A DNA stretch of 39,968 nt from Parachlamydiaceae bacterium (GCA_013821265.1 JACDHD010000016.1:1-39968), one strand, 5' to 3'. Shown: positions 8,336 to 17,004, numbered from the stretch's first letter. Notes: a model not told the origin generated them from the letters alone. Translations and numbers: made by a program.

Positions 8336-8851
8336 ATGGAAAAATATTCTTTTGAAAATGACTTTCTTACCCTCATCGATAACGCGTTAAATCTCTCTAT
8401 TGAAGAGACATTTAATCCTATTCGATTACCACAATCTCCTACAGATGGAGAGCGCATCGACGGCTCCCTCGTGCACGTCATTAAGGACGATGACGATCAA
8501 GTGGAAGAAGCATATCTAACTGTAGATGACGTGAGATCTGGTCAATGGCAACTATTTTATCCATCGGGCACATGTAAAATGGAAGCATTTTATCAAGACA
8601 ATCAACTGCATGGCCCTTCCACTTTCTATGATGAGCAGGGAAATGTTCTTGCTAAAAGTTGGTTTCATAAGGGATTACGTCAGGGGAAAACGCGTTGGTT
8701 TGATTCTGAAGGCAATTTAATCAGCCTTCAGCGCTTTGTGGATGGGGTTCCTAAGGGAATACAGGAGTACTATAATCCTGATGGTAGCCGAAAGTCCTTT
8801 ATCCTCCACGAGGCTGGCAAACGCCCCTGCGAAGTACAGAGTCAGTTATAG
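8336..8851 (+). CDS. Stand-alone YwqK/MORN-like repeat protein
   Basis: A 171-residue protein. Residues about 65-160 contain three to four repeats of the type 'FYPSGTCKMEAFYQDNQLHG', matching the 'toxin-antitoxin system YwqK family' annotation style, although no toxin partner is visible. The protein is paralogous to residues 622-730 of the large DUF115 protein over nearly its full length: YSFENDFLTLID against YTFEHDTVTIID at the N-terminus, and LHGPSTFYDEQGNVLAKSWF against LHGPTTFYSEEGRILAQSWY. AAAGAG precedes the ATG at 8336 with a short spacer. No signal peptide. It probably acts with or regulates the divergent operon, but that is inferred only from position and shared domain. Confidence 0.8.
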   Translation: MEKYSFENDFLTLIDNALNLSIEETFNPIRLPQSPTDGERIDGSLVHVIKDDDDQVEEAYLTVDDVRSGQWQLFYPSGTCKMEAFYQDNQLHGPSTFYDEQGNVLAKSWFHKGLRQGKTRWFDSEGNLISLQRFVDGVPKGIQEYYNPDGSRKSFILHEAGKRPCEVQSQL

Positions 8852-8861
8852 ATGTTGAGGT

Positions 8862-9138
8862 ATTCGTTTTGTTTTTTACCACAGAGACACAGAGGCACAG
8901 AGCAGCACAGAGAGCGAGAGGGGGCTTTGTCGCTTTTAGGCTAATGGTGCCAGGCTTTTCGATCTCTTTTTAAAAAGCTGAGGCTTTTTAAAAACCAGCC
9001 AAGGCAAAATTATCTGACGACAATTTCGCACTTACTTTGCTTCGCAAAGGAGGTCTTTAGATCTCGGGGAAATCTACAATTCGCTCTCTCTGTGCTTCTC
9101 TGTGCCTCTGTGTCTCTGTGGTAAAAAATAAAACGAAC
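8862..9138. mobile_element. CAGAGACACAGAG palindromic element, copy 1 (short)
   Basis: A MITE-like element of about 277 bases. Terminal inverted repeats of about 55 bases run ttcgttttgttttttaccac then agagacacagaggcacagag, and the complement lies at 9084-9138. The interior contains aaaaagctgaggctttttaa and an arm ctttgcttcgcaaagg. From the left terminus to about 9051 it is the reverse complement of the right half of the long copy at 34161-34692; the last 30 interior bases differ. No open frame of substance. It fills most of a convergent gap. Confidence 0.85.
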
Positions 9139-9169
9139 ACTTCTGCAACTGGCAACTTTCGCCTTTTTC

Positions 9170-10519
9170 TTACTCCGCATCGTCGAGCTTGTTTAGCTTA
9201 TTGCGCAACGTCGTCAAACTGATCCCTAAAGCCTCAGCCGTCTTCGTCCGATTGTCTTGGTACCGCCGCATCGTTTCTAAAATGAGACGCTGTTCCGCAA
9301 TTTCTAATGCAACACCTACAGTTGCTGAAATTTTAATTCCTGGCTTCGAATCTAAATGTAAAAAATCTGCTTGTAACTGCGTTGAGGGATCCAATACCAC
9401 TGCGCGTTCAATGACATTCGCCAACTCTCGAATATTACCTGGCCAGTTGTAGCCAAGTAGCATCTTTTTTACTTCGTTGCTAAGGGTTTTGTGCTCACGA
9501 TTATTATCCATGCAAATGCGCTCTAGAAAATATTCAGCTAAGGGGATGATATCTTCTCTTCTTTCGCGTAATGGCGGAATATGAATTGGCACCACATTGA
9601 GACGATAAAATAGATCCTCCCGCAATACTTTATTAGCAAGAGCTTCCTGCATGTTGCGATTCGATGTTGAGATCAAACGCACGTCAACCTGAACAGATTT
9701 TGTTCCGCCAACACGCTCAAACTCTTGCTCCTGAGTGACTCGTAGTAGCTTGGCTTGCAATGCAAGCGGGATCTCCGTCACCTCATCTAACAAGAGACTG
9801 CCTCCATGGGCTAACTCAAACCTTCCTAGCCTCTTCGCATTAGCTCCAGTAAAGGCGCCTTTCTCATGTCCAAAAAATTCCGATTCCACAAGTGTATCGG
9901 GAACGGCAGCACAGTTAACCTTGATGAAAGGCTTATTAGCGCGTTTTGATTGGTAGTGAATCGCGTGAGCGATCACCTCTTTCCCTGTCCCTGATTCTCC
10001 TGTAATGAAAACACTGGCGTTGCTTTGAGCCACTTGTGCCACATCCGCTAGCACTTTTTGTATCGCAGGGCTCTCCCCTATGATTTTCCTTGGAGAACGA
10101 CTGCCCCCGCTAGACACTTGCTGACGCAGATACTGATTCTCTTCAATTAACGAAATGTGTTCACGCGCTTTTTCGATAACTGCCTCAATGACATCTGCTG
10201 AAAACGGCTTCAGGATGTAGTTAAAAGCACCTAATCGCATCGCCTCCACAGTATTTTCAATGCTTCCAAATGCAGTGATCACAACAACCACAGTAGCAGG
10301 ATTCAGTTCTTTAACTTTGGTCAATATATCAATACCGGTTGTATCTGGCAAACGCATATCCGAAATTACTAAATCAAATGTATTTTCCTGCAATGCTTTA
10401 AAGGCCTTTTGACCATTTTCCACAGTCACAACATCAAGTTTTTTGCGCCGCAATGTTTCCGATAAAAAATTGCGTACTAGCATGTCATCGTCTACAACCA
10501 ACACTTTCTCAATCGACAT
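9170..10519 (-). CDS. ctcC: Sigma-54-dependent NtrC-family response regulator (CtcC type)
   Basis: A 449-residue protein in three parts. The receiver domain (1-120) has phospho-acceptor D54 in VISDMRLPD, acidic D10-D12 and K104. The AAA+ domain (about 148-385) has Walker A GESGTGKE (174-181), the sigma-54-contacting GAFTGA (221-226) and Walker B LLLDE (242-246). A C-terminal Fis-type helix-turn-helix ends with RTKTAEALGISLTTLRNKL. It activates sigma-54 RNA polymerase after phosphorylation by the kinase encoded 12 bases upstream. As I recall, CtcC of C. trachomatis lacks the DNA-binding helix-turn-helix, so its presence here is notable. AGAGG precedes the ATG. Target promoters are not evident in the window. 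Confidence 0.93.
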   Translation of the reverse strand: MSIEKVLVVDDDMLVRNFLSETLRRKKLDVVTVENGQKAFKALQENTFDLVISDMRLPDTTGIDILTKVKELNPATVVVVITAFGSIENTVEAMRLGAFNYILKPFSADVIEAVIEKAREHISLIEENQYLRQQVSSGGSRSPRKIIGESPAIQKVLADVAQVAQSNASVFITGESGTGKEVIAHAIHYQSKRANKPFIKVNCAAVPDTLVESEFFGHEKGAFTGANAKRLGRFELAHGGSLLLDEVTEIPLALQAKLLRVTQEQEFERVGGTKSVQVDVRLISTSNRNMQEALANKVLREDLFYRLNVVPIHIPPLRERREDIIPLAEYFLERICMDNNREHKTLSNEVKKMLLGYNWPGNIRELANVIERAVVLDPSTQLQADFLHLDSKPGIKISATVGVALEIAEQRLILETMRRYQDNRTKTAEALGISLTTLRNKLNKLDDAE

Positions 10520-10531
10520 TTAGGCCTCTCT

Positions 10532-11608
10532 CTACCTATCTAAAGGTAATTTTATCGTAAACACTGTACCTTTATTCTCTTCTGAATGCACATCGACTGT
10601 TCCCGCATGTGCCTGAATCATTCGTTGAACATCTGCTAATCCAAATCCGTTGCCATCCACTTTTGTAGTAAAAAAGGGCAAAAACAACTTTTTGAGATTT
10701 TCTTTTGGAATGCCTACACCATTATCTGCAACTTGAATTTGCGCATGATCTGTTCTTATCACCGATAAATCAATCTTTCCGCCATTGGGCAAAGCTTGGA
10801 TCGCATTCGTGATCACATTTAAAAGTGCCGCTGTTAACAAACATTGATCTAAGGGTACCATTAACGCAGGGACATCGGAATGAAATGACAATACAATACG
10901 CGTGTCTAAGCTTGTGTCAGCCTCTATCTGGCGACACAGTCCGCTAACAAGTGCCACCAAATCCTGTAGAACAATTTCGGCTTGTAGAGGCCGCGAATAG
11001 TTCAACACATTAGTGACAAGGCGATTTAAGTTATCTGTTCCAAGGACAATATCTTTGGCCATGCGATGCAATGCTGGTTGATCCTGCAGATCGCGTTCTA
11101 GTAATGAAGCAAAGCCCTTAATGCTTCCTAAAGGATTGCGAATTTCATGAGCCACCATCGCCGCCATCTCCCCCAACGCATGTAGGCGATCGCGACGCTG
11201 ATTCATCTCTTGAAGACGATGGAGATCGGTAACATCGCGAATAAATACAATAAGACCCTCTTTGGAATGTTGTGAAGGGGTTACAAAAGTACTTTCGATT
11301 TCCAACTCGCGTGTCGTTCCTTTGGCCCCTTTGAAATGGATTGTCTGTTTTGGCAACGATCGTTTTTCTATTAGCGATTGTTTTAGGGGAAATCCCAGCC
11401 ATGCGTCATCAAATTGAGTAGACCATTGTGTAAATAGGTGATCAGGAGAGGAAATTTCTAAAATGGTTTCCGCTGCTGGATTGCATAGAGTAAGGTAGCC
11501 CTCTGAAGTTATAAATAGTAACCCCTGAGACATATGCGTTAAAATGCTGTTGAAGCAATCGTGAACCGACGTCTCTAGCTTAGGAATGTTGCAAGATTGT
11601 AGGGACAT
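10532..11608 (-). CDS. ctcB: Sensor histidine kinase (CtcB type)
   Basis: A 358-residue kinase without membrane segments, so cytosolic. A PAS-like sensor fold covers about 15-130 (ILTHMSQGLLFITSEGYLTL onward). The HisKA domain has the H-box MVAHEIRNPLGSIKGF with phospho-acceptor H154. The HATPase domain has N-box LNVITNAIQALPNG (about 263-276), G1 DNGVGI (295-300), an F-box-like FLPFFTTK and G2 GFGLADV (321-327). It phosphorylates the downstream CtcC protein. The pair is tightly linked, 12 bases apart, in one operon. In Chlamydia the homologous pair is developmentally regulated; regulation here is not visible in the sequence. Confidence 0.92.
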   Translation of the reverse strand: MSLQSCNIPKLETSVHDCFNSILTHMSQGLLFITSEGYLTLCNPAAETILEISSPDHLFTQWSTQFDDAWLGFPLKQSLIEKRSLPKQTIHFKGAKGTTRELEIESTFVTPSQHSKEGLIVFIRDVTDLHRLQEMNQRRDRLHALGEMAAMVAHEIRNPLGSIKGFASLLERDLQDQPALHRMAKDIVLGTDNLNRLVTNVLNYSRPLQAEIVLQDLVALVSGLCRQIEADTSLDTRIVLSFHSDVPALMVPLDQCLLTAALLNVITNAIQALPNGGKIDLSVIRTDHAQIQVADNGVGIPKENLKKLFLPFFTTKVDGNGFGLADVQRMIQAHAGTVDVHSEENKGTVFTIKLPLDR

Positions 11609-11708
11609 AGGTGTACTCTCTCGTTTATCCCGTTTGTAAGAGATACTGTTTTTTTCGGCAAAGTATTATACCAGAATCTAGTTGATTTTCCCCCTATCAT
11701 TGATTTTC

Positions 11709-11737
11709 TTGCGTAAAAAAGCTTGCTATGCCATAAT
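11709..11737 (+). promoter_or_regulatory. Candidate promoter of rpsD
   Basis: TTGCGT at 11709-11714 and CATAAT at 11732-11737 are spaced by 17 bases and end about 31 bases before the rpsD ATG. The -10 matches consensus at five of six positions; the -35 is weak. Confidence 0.45.
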
Positions 11738-11768
11738 CCGCTATTCGATTTACATTTTAGGAGAACAC

Positions 11769-12386
11769 ATGGCTCGTTATACAGGTAGCAAAAATCGAAT
11801 TGCCCGCCGCTTTGGTCTTAACATTTTTGGACGTACGCGCAACCCTATGCTGCATAAGCCGAATCCACCAGGTCAGCATGGCGCAAGACGACGTAAAAAA
11901 TCAGACTTTGGTTTGCAACTCGAAGAGAAGCAAAAACTTAAAGCAATTTATGGCATGATCAGCGAGAAACAACTCGTTGGTTACTACAAAGCTGCTTTAA
12001 AAGCACAAGGCAACACAGCTAATCTTTTAGCTGAAAAGCTTGAATGCCGTCTCGATAACGTTGTTTATCGCCTTAAGTTTGCAAGCACAATCTTTGGTGC
12101 GCATCAGCTCGTGTCCCATGGACATATTCTAGTTGATGGCAAAAAAGTAGACCGCCGTTCTTTCCAAGTGCGCCCAGGCATGGTGATTTCTATTAAAGAA
12201 AAATCACGCAACATTAAGTCTATTGGTGAAGCATTGGAAAGCAGCCGTTCTGTGCCAGATTATTTTTCTAGCGATAAGGAACACTTTTCAGGTCAACTGT
12301 TAGCGAGACCGATGCCAGAGCAAATGCCATGGCCAATGGAAATTAAGCTTCCAGAGATCTGCGACTTCTTAGCTCACTTGACCTAA
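11769..12386 (+). CDS. rpsD: 30S ribosomal protein S4
   Basis: A 205-residue protein starting [16 protein letters not shown] with a full S4 fold: the N-terminal 16S rRNA-binding region ([15 protein letters not shown]), then the S4 RNA-binding domain with [15 protein letters not shown] and [16 protein letters not shown] at about 93-150. S4 nucleates 30S assembly. The ATG at 11769 follows TAGGAG with ideal spacing; a longer frame from 11682 adds an unrelated hydrophobic leader and is not used. It is monocistronic, with its own promoter and a strong terminator at 12411-12444. Confidence 0.97.
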   Translation: MARYTGSKNRIARRFGLNIFGRTRNPMLHKPNPPGQHGARRRKKSDFGLQLEEKQKLKAIYGMISEKQLVGYYKAALKAQGNTANLLAEKLECRLDNVVYRLKFASTIFGAHQLVSHGHILVDGKKVDRRSFQVRPGMVISIKEKSRNIKSIGEALESSRSVPDYFSSDKEHFSGQLLARPMPEQMPWPMEIKLPEICDFLAHLT

Positions 12387-12410
12387 GATTTAGCACTAGA
12401 ATATTGTTTA

Positions 12411-12444
12411 AGCGAAAAGAGTTATCTCTTTTCGCTTTTTTTTT
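12411..12444 (+). terminator. Rho-independent terminator of rpsD
   Basis: agcgaaaagag (12411-12421), loop ttat, and ctcttttcgct (12426-12436) form a perfect 11-bp stem followed by eight T residues, starting 24 bases after the rpsD stop. Confidence 0.93.
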
Positions 12445-12501
12445 GTATGCAAAAGTATGGTCCTTTCCTTGTGTTTGTTGGACAGGTTTAGACAATTACA
12501 C

Positions 12502-12848
12502 AAGTCCGATCGAAACGATTGTAACAATCTTCGTTTTATTTTTTACCACAGAGACACAGAGGCACAGAGAAGCACAGAGAGCGAGAAAGCACATGCTCAA
12601 CTTTGAAAATTTGAAAATGAATTAGGTTAAAGAATAAACTCGAATCTGATTATGACGTAACGATTAAGATGAAAAAAATACTTCGCGTGGGCGTAAACCC
12701 ATGCGAATGCTGGTTTTTAAAAAGCCTCAGCTTTTTAAAAAAGTTAGAAAAGCATTACCATAGAACACATCTAAGCTATGCAATCCCCTCTCGCTCTCTG
12801 TGCTTCTCTGTGCCTCTGTGTCTCTGTGGTAAAATACAAAACGAAGAC
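12502..12848. mobile_element. CAGAGACACAGAG palindromic element, copy 2 (short)
   Basis: A MITE-like element of about 345 bases with the same terminal repeats as copies at 8862 and 34161: ttttaccacagagacacaga on the left and its complement at about 12787-12836. The left end extends outward as aagtccgatcgaaacgattg, matching the right outer flank of the 34161 copy. The interior from gcacatgctc (about 12590) to the right terminus is the reverse complement of the left half of the long copy (34218-34413). The right edge joins cttatgcaatc, which supplies the murJ stop codon. Small frames inside are not credible genes. Confidence 0.83.
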
Positions 12849-14501
12849 TTATGCAATCGTCTTTACACGTCCAGTGTCATTAGAGACATCGGCAAGCCGA
12901 TGTTTATGAAAGCGGTGCCAAGGCCCCGCACTCCAAATAGCGAAGAAGGCTGAAGTAAACGCAGCTCCCTGAATAAAAAAGCACCATAGCTGTACTGATA
13001 GAGCTTGCGACAGATTGGGTATTTCCCCGTTCAAAATCTGCCACACGGAACTGTGTCCTATAACCCCTACATCAACTGCTATCACAGCTAATATCGCTGC
13101 AGTGCTAGCAAGGGCTACTCGGCATAGACTCAAGCCAAGCTTTCTTCCCAAAATAAACCGTGTGTCTTCCAAAAAGTAACCCAACAGCAAACAGTTAACC
13201 CATGCACTGGCACTTGTTGCAACGGCTACACTAGCGGCTCCAAGTCCAAGTCCTGAAATCAATAACGCATTTAATCCAACGTTTAATCCCACTGCAACAA
13301 CAGAAATCGTTGCGGGAACCCGCGGATTTTTTTGCGCATAAAAAGCCGGAGCCAAAATCAACACCACACACGTTGGTAATAGTCCAATGCCATATCCCCA
13401 CAAACACAATGTTGTGCCTACAGTCGATTGTGCACCAAAATCTCCTCGCCCATACAGTAAATTCACACAGGTATCTCCCATAATGAAAATTCCTGCCGTA
13501 ATCGGCAAAAGCAATGCCACACTACGACGCATTGCAAACTCTAGAAACTGGCGAAAACGCGCAGTATCATGCTCCTTCAATGCACGCGTCAGAGGAGGCA
13601 ACAAAGCCCCTGAAATGGCCACCCCAAACAGCGCCACAGGTAATTGTTGAATACGCAACGCATACCAAAGTAGCGCAGGCCCCTCACTGTCAGCATAGCG
13701 AGCAAAAATGGCATCAAGTGCGTTGTTAATTTGAGCTGCGGCGACTCCCAAAATCCCCAATAAAAGAGGTTTAAAAAGACCTTTAAGCTCAGGAGATAGG
13801 CTAAAAAGCTTTTTTATTTCGAACGATTGTTGTGCCTTCTCTTGTTGCGTGTCTTTTAAGCGATGCAAAATTTTCCATGTTTGTGGCAAGGTCATCGCCC
13901 ATTGCGCCATACAGGCCGCAATCACCCAACCCGTCAATCCTTGCATCGCGCGTTCCTGAGGCAGATTCCAGAGAGTGCAGACTCCTGCAGCCCATAACAC
14001 ATTGAACGCGACTGGAGCAACTCCAGGAATGAAGTAACTCTTCTCACACTGCAGCAACGAGGCGTTTAGTCCAAACAGGCAGATGAATAAGAGACTCGGC
14101 ATTAATAGAATGGTTAAGCCGACAATTTCCAGATTTCCCGCATCTAGGTCGCCCCACATCCACACCATTCCCAAAAGGCTCATTGCTAGCAAGATGATGA
14201 GCATTAACAGTACCGAAAGCTTATAGGCGAGATCGCGAAAAAAAAGTCCTGCTGTTGCAGGATGTTCACTGCGCAACGTTTCAAATTGTGGGATAAAAGC
14301 GCTCTGCAGAGCCCCTTCACCGAAGATACGCCTTAGAAGATGAGAGAGTCGAAAGGCGACAAGAAAGCCGGAAATGGCCTCTTGCGTGCCAAACGCATAA
14401 GCCATGGTCATGTCGCGCACCATGCCTGAAATACGACTGAGCATCGTTCCGCTAAAAAAGCGACCCGCAGACTTCATGATGCTCTTCGTCGTATCAGACA
14501 T
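12849..14501 (-). CDS. murJ: Lipid II flippase MurJ (MviN)
   Basis: A roughly 550-residue polytopic protein of the MOP exporter fold with about 14 membrane helices and the MurJ N-terminus SAGRFFSGTMLSRISGMVRD followed by AYAFGTQEAISGFLVAFRLS. It flips lipid II across the inner membrane for peptidoglycan synthesis, which chlamydiae use for septal rings. I chose the ATG at 14501 behind AGGAAATCC; a GTG at 14522 is possible. The protein is slightly longer than usual because the last 25-30 residues (from about WSAGPWHRFHKHRL to VKTIA) are encoded by the double-palindrome repeat (12884-12939) and the GATTGCATAA element end. The original C-terminus has been replaced or extended after the last helix. 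Confidence 0.92.
   Translation of the reverse strand: MSDTTKSIMKSAGRFFSGTMLSRISGMVRDMTMAYAFGTQEAISGFLVAFRLSHLLRRIFGEGALQSAFIPQFETLRSEHPATAGLFFRDLAYKLSVLLMLIILLAMSLLGMVWMWGDLDAGNLEIVGLTILLMPSLLFICLFGLNASLLQCEKSYFIPGVAPVAFNVLWAAGVCTLWNLPQERAMQGLTGWVIAACMAQWAMTLPQTWKILHRLKDTQQEKAQQSFEIKKLFSLSPELKGLFKPLLLGILGVAAAQINNALDAIFARYADSEGPALLWYALRIQQLPVALFGVAISGALLPPLTRALKEHDTARFRQFLEFAMRRSVALLLPITAGIFIMGDTCVNLLYGRGDFGAQSTVGTTLCLWGYGIGLLPTCVVLILAPAFYAQKNPRVPATISVVAVGLNVGLNALLISGLGLGAASVAVATSASAWVNCLLLGYFLEDTRFILGRKLGLSLCRVALASTAAILAVIAVDVGVIGHSSVWQILNGEIPNLSQALSVQLWCFFIQGAAFTSAFFAIWSAGPWHRFHKHRLADVSNDTGRVKTIA
12884..12939. repeat. Double-palindrome repeat, copy 2, inside the murJ 3' end
   Basis: gacatcggcaagccgatgtt is shared exactly with copy 1 at window position 21. 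The second palindrome is changed from gcggtggc-aa-gccaccgc to gcggtgcc-aa-ggccccgc, so the inner three base pairs are swapped on both arms and pairing is kept there, with one mismatch elsewhere. It is translated as part of the MurJ tail. Confidence 0.75.
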
Positions 14502-14535
14502 GGATTTCCTATATAGGTTCACTGAGTACCTAAGC

Positions 14536-14653
14536 TTTGAATCGCCCTAAAGAGACGATTGCATCTGTGCTAAGGCCCGACAGGGCCTTAACACAAGTCT
14601 TTTTTTTCAAGCTCCTAAACCAACAAACATTAGAACCGAGCCGGGCGATTCAA
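14536..14653. repeat. Nested inverted repeat between murJ and the SLBB gene
   Basis: The outer arms are ttgaatcgccc (about 14537-14547) and gggcgattcaa (14643-14653). The inner hairpin aaggcccgacagggcctt lies near 14572-14589. gacgattgcat near 14554 resembles the shared GATTGCATAAG end of other elements. It lies between two minus-strand genes and could terminate the upstream operon. Confidence 0.7.
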
Positions 14654-14676
14654 CCAAGTTAAGATCAGGTTTAACT

Positions 14677-15240
14677 TTACTTGGTCTTTATCTTGATCAC
14701 CTCACCGTCTTTAAGACGGCGCTTGCGACGCAATGATTTGCCATCAGCCTCCTCTAGAAGATCCAGACGCGATGCAAGATCGCTCACAACTGAACCTTTA
14801 GGCACTAGGATCGCTCCGGGAGTTTTCACCGCCCCTTCCACATGAACTGTTATCATAGGGCGATGCGGAATTTTTATCACCTGTCCCTTGCGCAATTTTT
14901 TATCTAATTTGAGCTTGCGTGTATCGGCATCTGGAGCAATCGACGCCAGAGCCAGCAGATCGCTCACACAAGCGCCTCTTTCGATTTTATAAGCTCCTGG
15001 TTTCTCTACAGCTCCTTCAATAAACACTTCGATTTCTCGGTCTACGATATAGTGAGGAGTCCCCAATTCACGTGTTCCAATGGAATTAGAAGAGGCAAGA
15101 ACAACGCCTGTTAAAGTTGCTAGTAGAAACAGAATGACCAAAACGGTAATCCATTCATGCGTGGGTAGTCTGGGCTGCTCTTGAGTTTGTGAGATTTGCA
15201 TCGTAAGTTTTTTAGATTTGGATATAGATGAGGGACGCAT
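14677..15240 (-). CDS. Membrane-anchored protein with two SLBB (beta-grasp) domains
   Basis: A 187-residue protein. One membrane helix lies at about 31-51 (WITVLVILFLLATLTGVVLA) and is followed by two copies of an SLBB-like motif: VFIEGAVEKPGAYKIERGA (about 71-89) with VIKIP, and VHVEGAVKTPGAILVPKG (about 132-149) with EVIKIKTK at the end. SLBB domains occur in ComEA-like and polysaccharide-export proteins and bind soluble ligands; with this anchor the domains should face the periplasm. No helix-hairpin-helix is visible, so a DNA-uptake role is not supported. The ATG at 15240 is preceded by AAGGTGAGGG, and the gene follows the upstream frame by 18 bases, implying one transcript. The ligand is unknown. 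Confidence 0.75.
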   Translation of the reverse strand: MRPSSISKSKKLTMQISQTQEQPRLPTHEWITVLVILFLLATLTGVVLASSNSIGTRELGTPHYIVDREIEVFIEGAVEKPGAYKIERGACVSDLLALASIAPDADTRKLKLDKKLRKGQVIKIPHRPMITVHVEGAVKTPGAILVPKGSVVSDLASRLDLLEEADGKSLRRKRRLKDGEVIKIKTK

Positions 15241-15258
15241 CCCTCACCTTATTTTAGC

Positions 15259-17004
15259 TTACGGTTGTACAACGACTTGTACTACGCCAGCACCTGCACC
15301 TGCTGCTGGAGCGACTGCTGCTGGAGCGGCTGCGGCTGCTGGAGCGGCTGCGGCTGGAAGTACAACAGCTGCGGCTGCTGGAGCGGCTGCGGCTGGAAGT
15401 ACAACAGCTGCGGCTGCTGGAGCGGCTGCGGCTGGAGCTGCGGCAACGCCTGGGGCTGGACCAGGACCTCCACCTCCACCTGCAGGAGCTACAACTAGTG
15501 GGGGTAGAACCGGTAGTGGGTTCAAGTTATCAAGCAATCGGATTCCATTCGCCCAATTCCTTGCTACATTGTTAAGTGTATTTTTAGAAGCAATATCCAT
15601 TGCTGCTGCAACGGCTTCATCTGTTGGCTCATTTCTTCTTATTATTACATTCCCATAGTAAGTGAGAGGGTTTCCTCTTAATCTAGCTGCCGCCAATTCT
15701 GCATCATAATTAGCAGCAAGAGCTCCTAACTTAGGCTCTTTGATTTCGCCTTTACCTATCATCACTTTACGGACCGCTGTATAAACAACAGCAAAAGAAA
15801 GAATAGTCATCACTCCAAAACTAGAGGTAAATGTAGTCGCAAAAAACGTAACAAACTTCGCAGTCTCTGTCACAAAAATAATCAATAGTTTTGAATAATT
15901 TGCCGTAATCGCCGCTTGCTGTTTGGCTGGATTGACTGCTGCATTGTTTGCCGATATTTCCCATTTACGTGCTGTGTAGTTAATTGCATTCCGCATCATG
16001 TCGCGATGAGGAACATTTGCTGGAGCATTCATTCTGTCAAATATATGTTGAGCACTTCTACGTACCAGAAGCGTAATCTCTAAGCGATTTGTTCTAATAA
16101 CTTCTCGTTCCTGCAGTAACCTATCTTGAGCATGGCCGGGAGCCATCGGTCCAATGCGCTGCGTTAGGGCATCTATTTTCTCATGGTCTGCCGCTGGACT
16201 ATATAATTTTCTAAAGACTGCAGTTTCTTTGTCTGTTGGGATGGGTAACGGAACCGCAGCTGCTGGTAATGCTGCAACCGCAGCAGCATCCACAGCTAGG
16301 ACCAATGCTCTCAATTTAAGTCGATTTTTTTCATATCGTGAATTTACATTGTTAAGAGGATGAACGTATCTAGCTGCAAGCCCATCATTGTATGTCAAAC
16401 GATCCATCACCGCTTTTTGATCGGCCCACATATCGCGGATCAATTGCTTAATCGCAATCTCCTCTGGACCACCTTTTCCACGCCAAATAGCTAACGCATG
16501 CTGATTGCTAATAGTATCAAGAACCATCGATCCTGCTGAAATAAGAACGAAAGGAACAAAGTTGACGAGCAAATTGACAACAGGAATGCGGCCGCAGAAT
16601 GCAAATACTGTGGACAATTCAATCAGTTTTAATTTGGCTGCATGTAAGATAAGACCTATTGTACGATAGGCTGTAACGCCAATTAAACTGATCAGTCCTG
16701 CCCAGCTTTGTGGAATCTCTGTATCGCCCTTAAGCCAATTTCTCCAACGCTTACATACGTCTAAAGTATCTCCTGCGGTACCTACGATTCCCAATTCACG
16801 TACAAGATTATCGACTCCAGGAATCTTCCAAAATCCATTGTTGCGCACTAACTCAAAAAACCAGATAGAGAATTTTGCGGTCTTCGCTAAGCCCTCGGTA
16901 TCACAGATTCCATCGCAAAATATCGCACCACCTCTGCGTACATTACGCACAGCTTGTGCTATGTGATTTGAAAAGTGGAATTGGCCAGTAGTTACGCAGT
17001 TCAT
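15259..17004 (-). CDS. Unrecognised membrane protein with Ala/Pro tandem-repeat tail
   Basis: A 581-residue protein I do not recognise. Hydrophobic segments lie at about 107-125, 130-165 (ELSTVFAFCGRIPVVNLLVNFVP region) and about 388-415 (LLIIFVTETAKFVTFF region); the middle is charged and helical. From about residue 500 it becomes PPLVVAPAGGGGGPGPAPG and then an Ala/Pro/Val tail with a 13-residue tandem unit VVLPAAAAPAAAA. No Sec signal is clear. AAAAGGT precedes the ATG at 17004. It may share ancestry with the next two membrane proteins (17439-18518 and 18966-19607), which have the same pattern of paired long helices, but identity by eye is low. An effector or inclusion-membrane role is possible on lineage grounds only. 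Confidence 0.65.
   Translation of the reverse strand: MNCVTTGQFHFSNHIAQAVRNVRRGGAIFCDGICDTEGLAKTAKFSIWFFELVRNNGFWKIPGVDNLVRELGIVGTAGDTLDVCKRWRNWLKGDTEIPQSWAGLISLIGVTAYRTIGLILHAAKLKLIELSTVFAFCGRIPVVNLLVNFVPFVLISAGSMVLDTISNQHALAIWRGKGGPEEIAIKQLIRDMWADQKAVMDRLTYNDGLAARYVHPLNNVNSRYEKNRLKLRALVLAVDAAAVAALPAAAVPLPIPTDKETAVFRKLYSPAADHEKIDALTQRIGPMAPGHAQDRLLQEREVIRTNRLEITLLVRRSAQHIFDRMNAPANVPHRDMMRNAINYTARKWEISANNAAVNPAKQQAAITANYSKLLIIFVTETAKFVTFFATTFTSSFGVMTILSFAVVYTAVRKVMIGKGEIKEPKLGALAANYDAELAAARLRGNPLTYYGNVIIRRNEPTDEAVAAAMDIASKNTLNNVARNWANGIRLLDNLNPLPVLPPLVVAPAGGGGGPGPAPGVAAAPAAAAPAAAAVVLPAAAAPAAAAVVLPAAAAPAAAAAPAAVAPAAGAGAGVVQVVVQP
15318..15438. repeat. 39-base in-frame tandem repeat (Ala/Pro tail)
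   Basis: ggaagtacaacagct recurs exactly 39 bases apart (15356 and 15395), with the intervening gcggctgctggagcggctgc units forming nearly three copies. The unit is a multiple of three and encodes VVLPAAAAPAAAA, so copy-number change would keep the frame. Confidence 0.85.

Noticed and set aside
8862-9138. Insertion sequence with a transposase
   Set aside because: None of the palindromic elements contains an open frame long enough or similar to a transposase; they are at most non-autonomous.
12404-12953. Two small plus-strand frames across the CAGAG element
   Set aside because: They translate repeat DNA and the rpsD terminator; products are low-complexity with no start signals.
15218-15658. 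Ala/Gly/Thr-rich plus-strand frame over the tandem repeat
   Set aside because: Repetitive GC-rich DNA is open in several frames; only the minus-strand frame extends into a full protein with normal composition.
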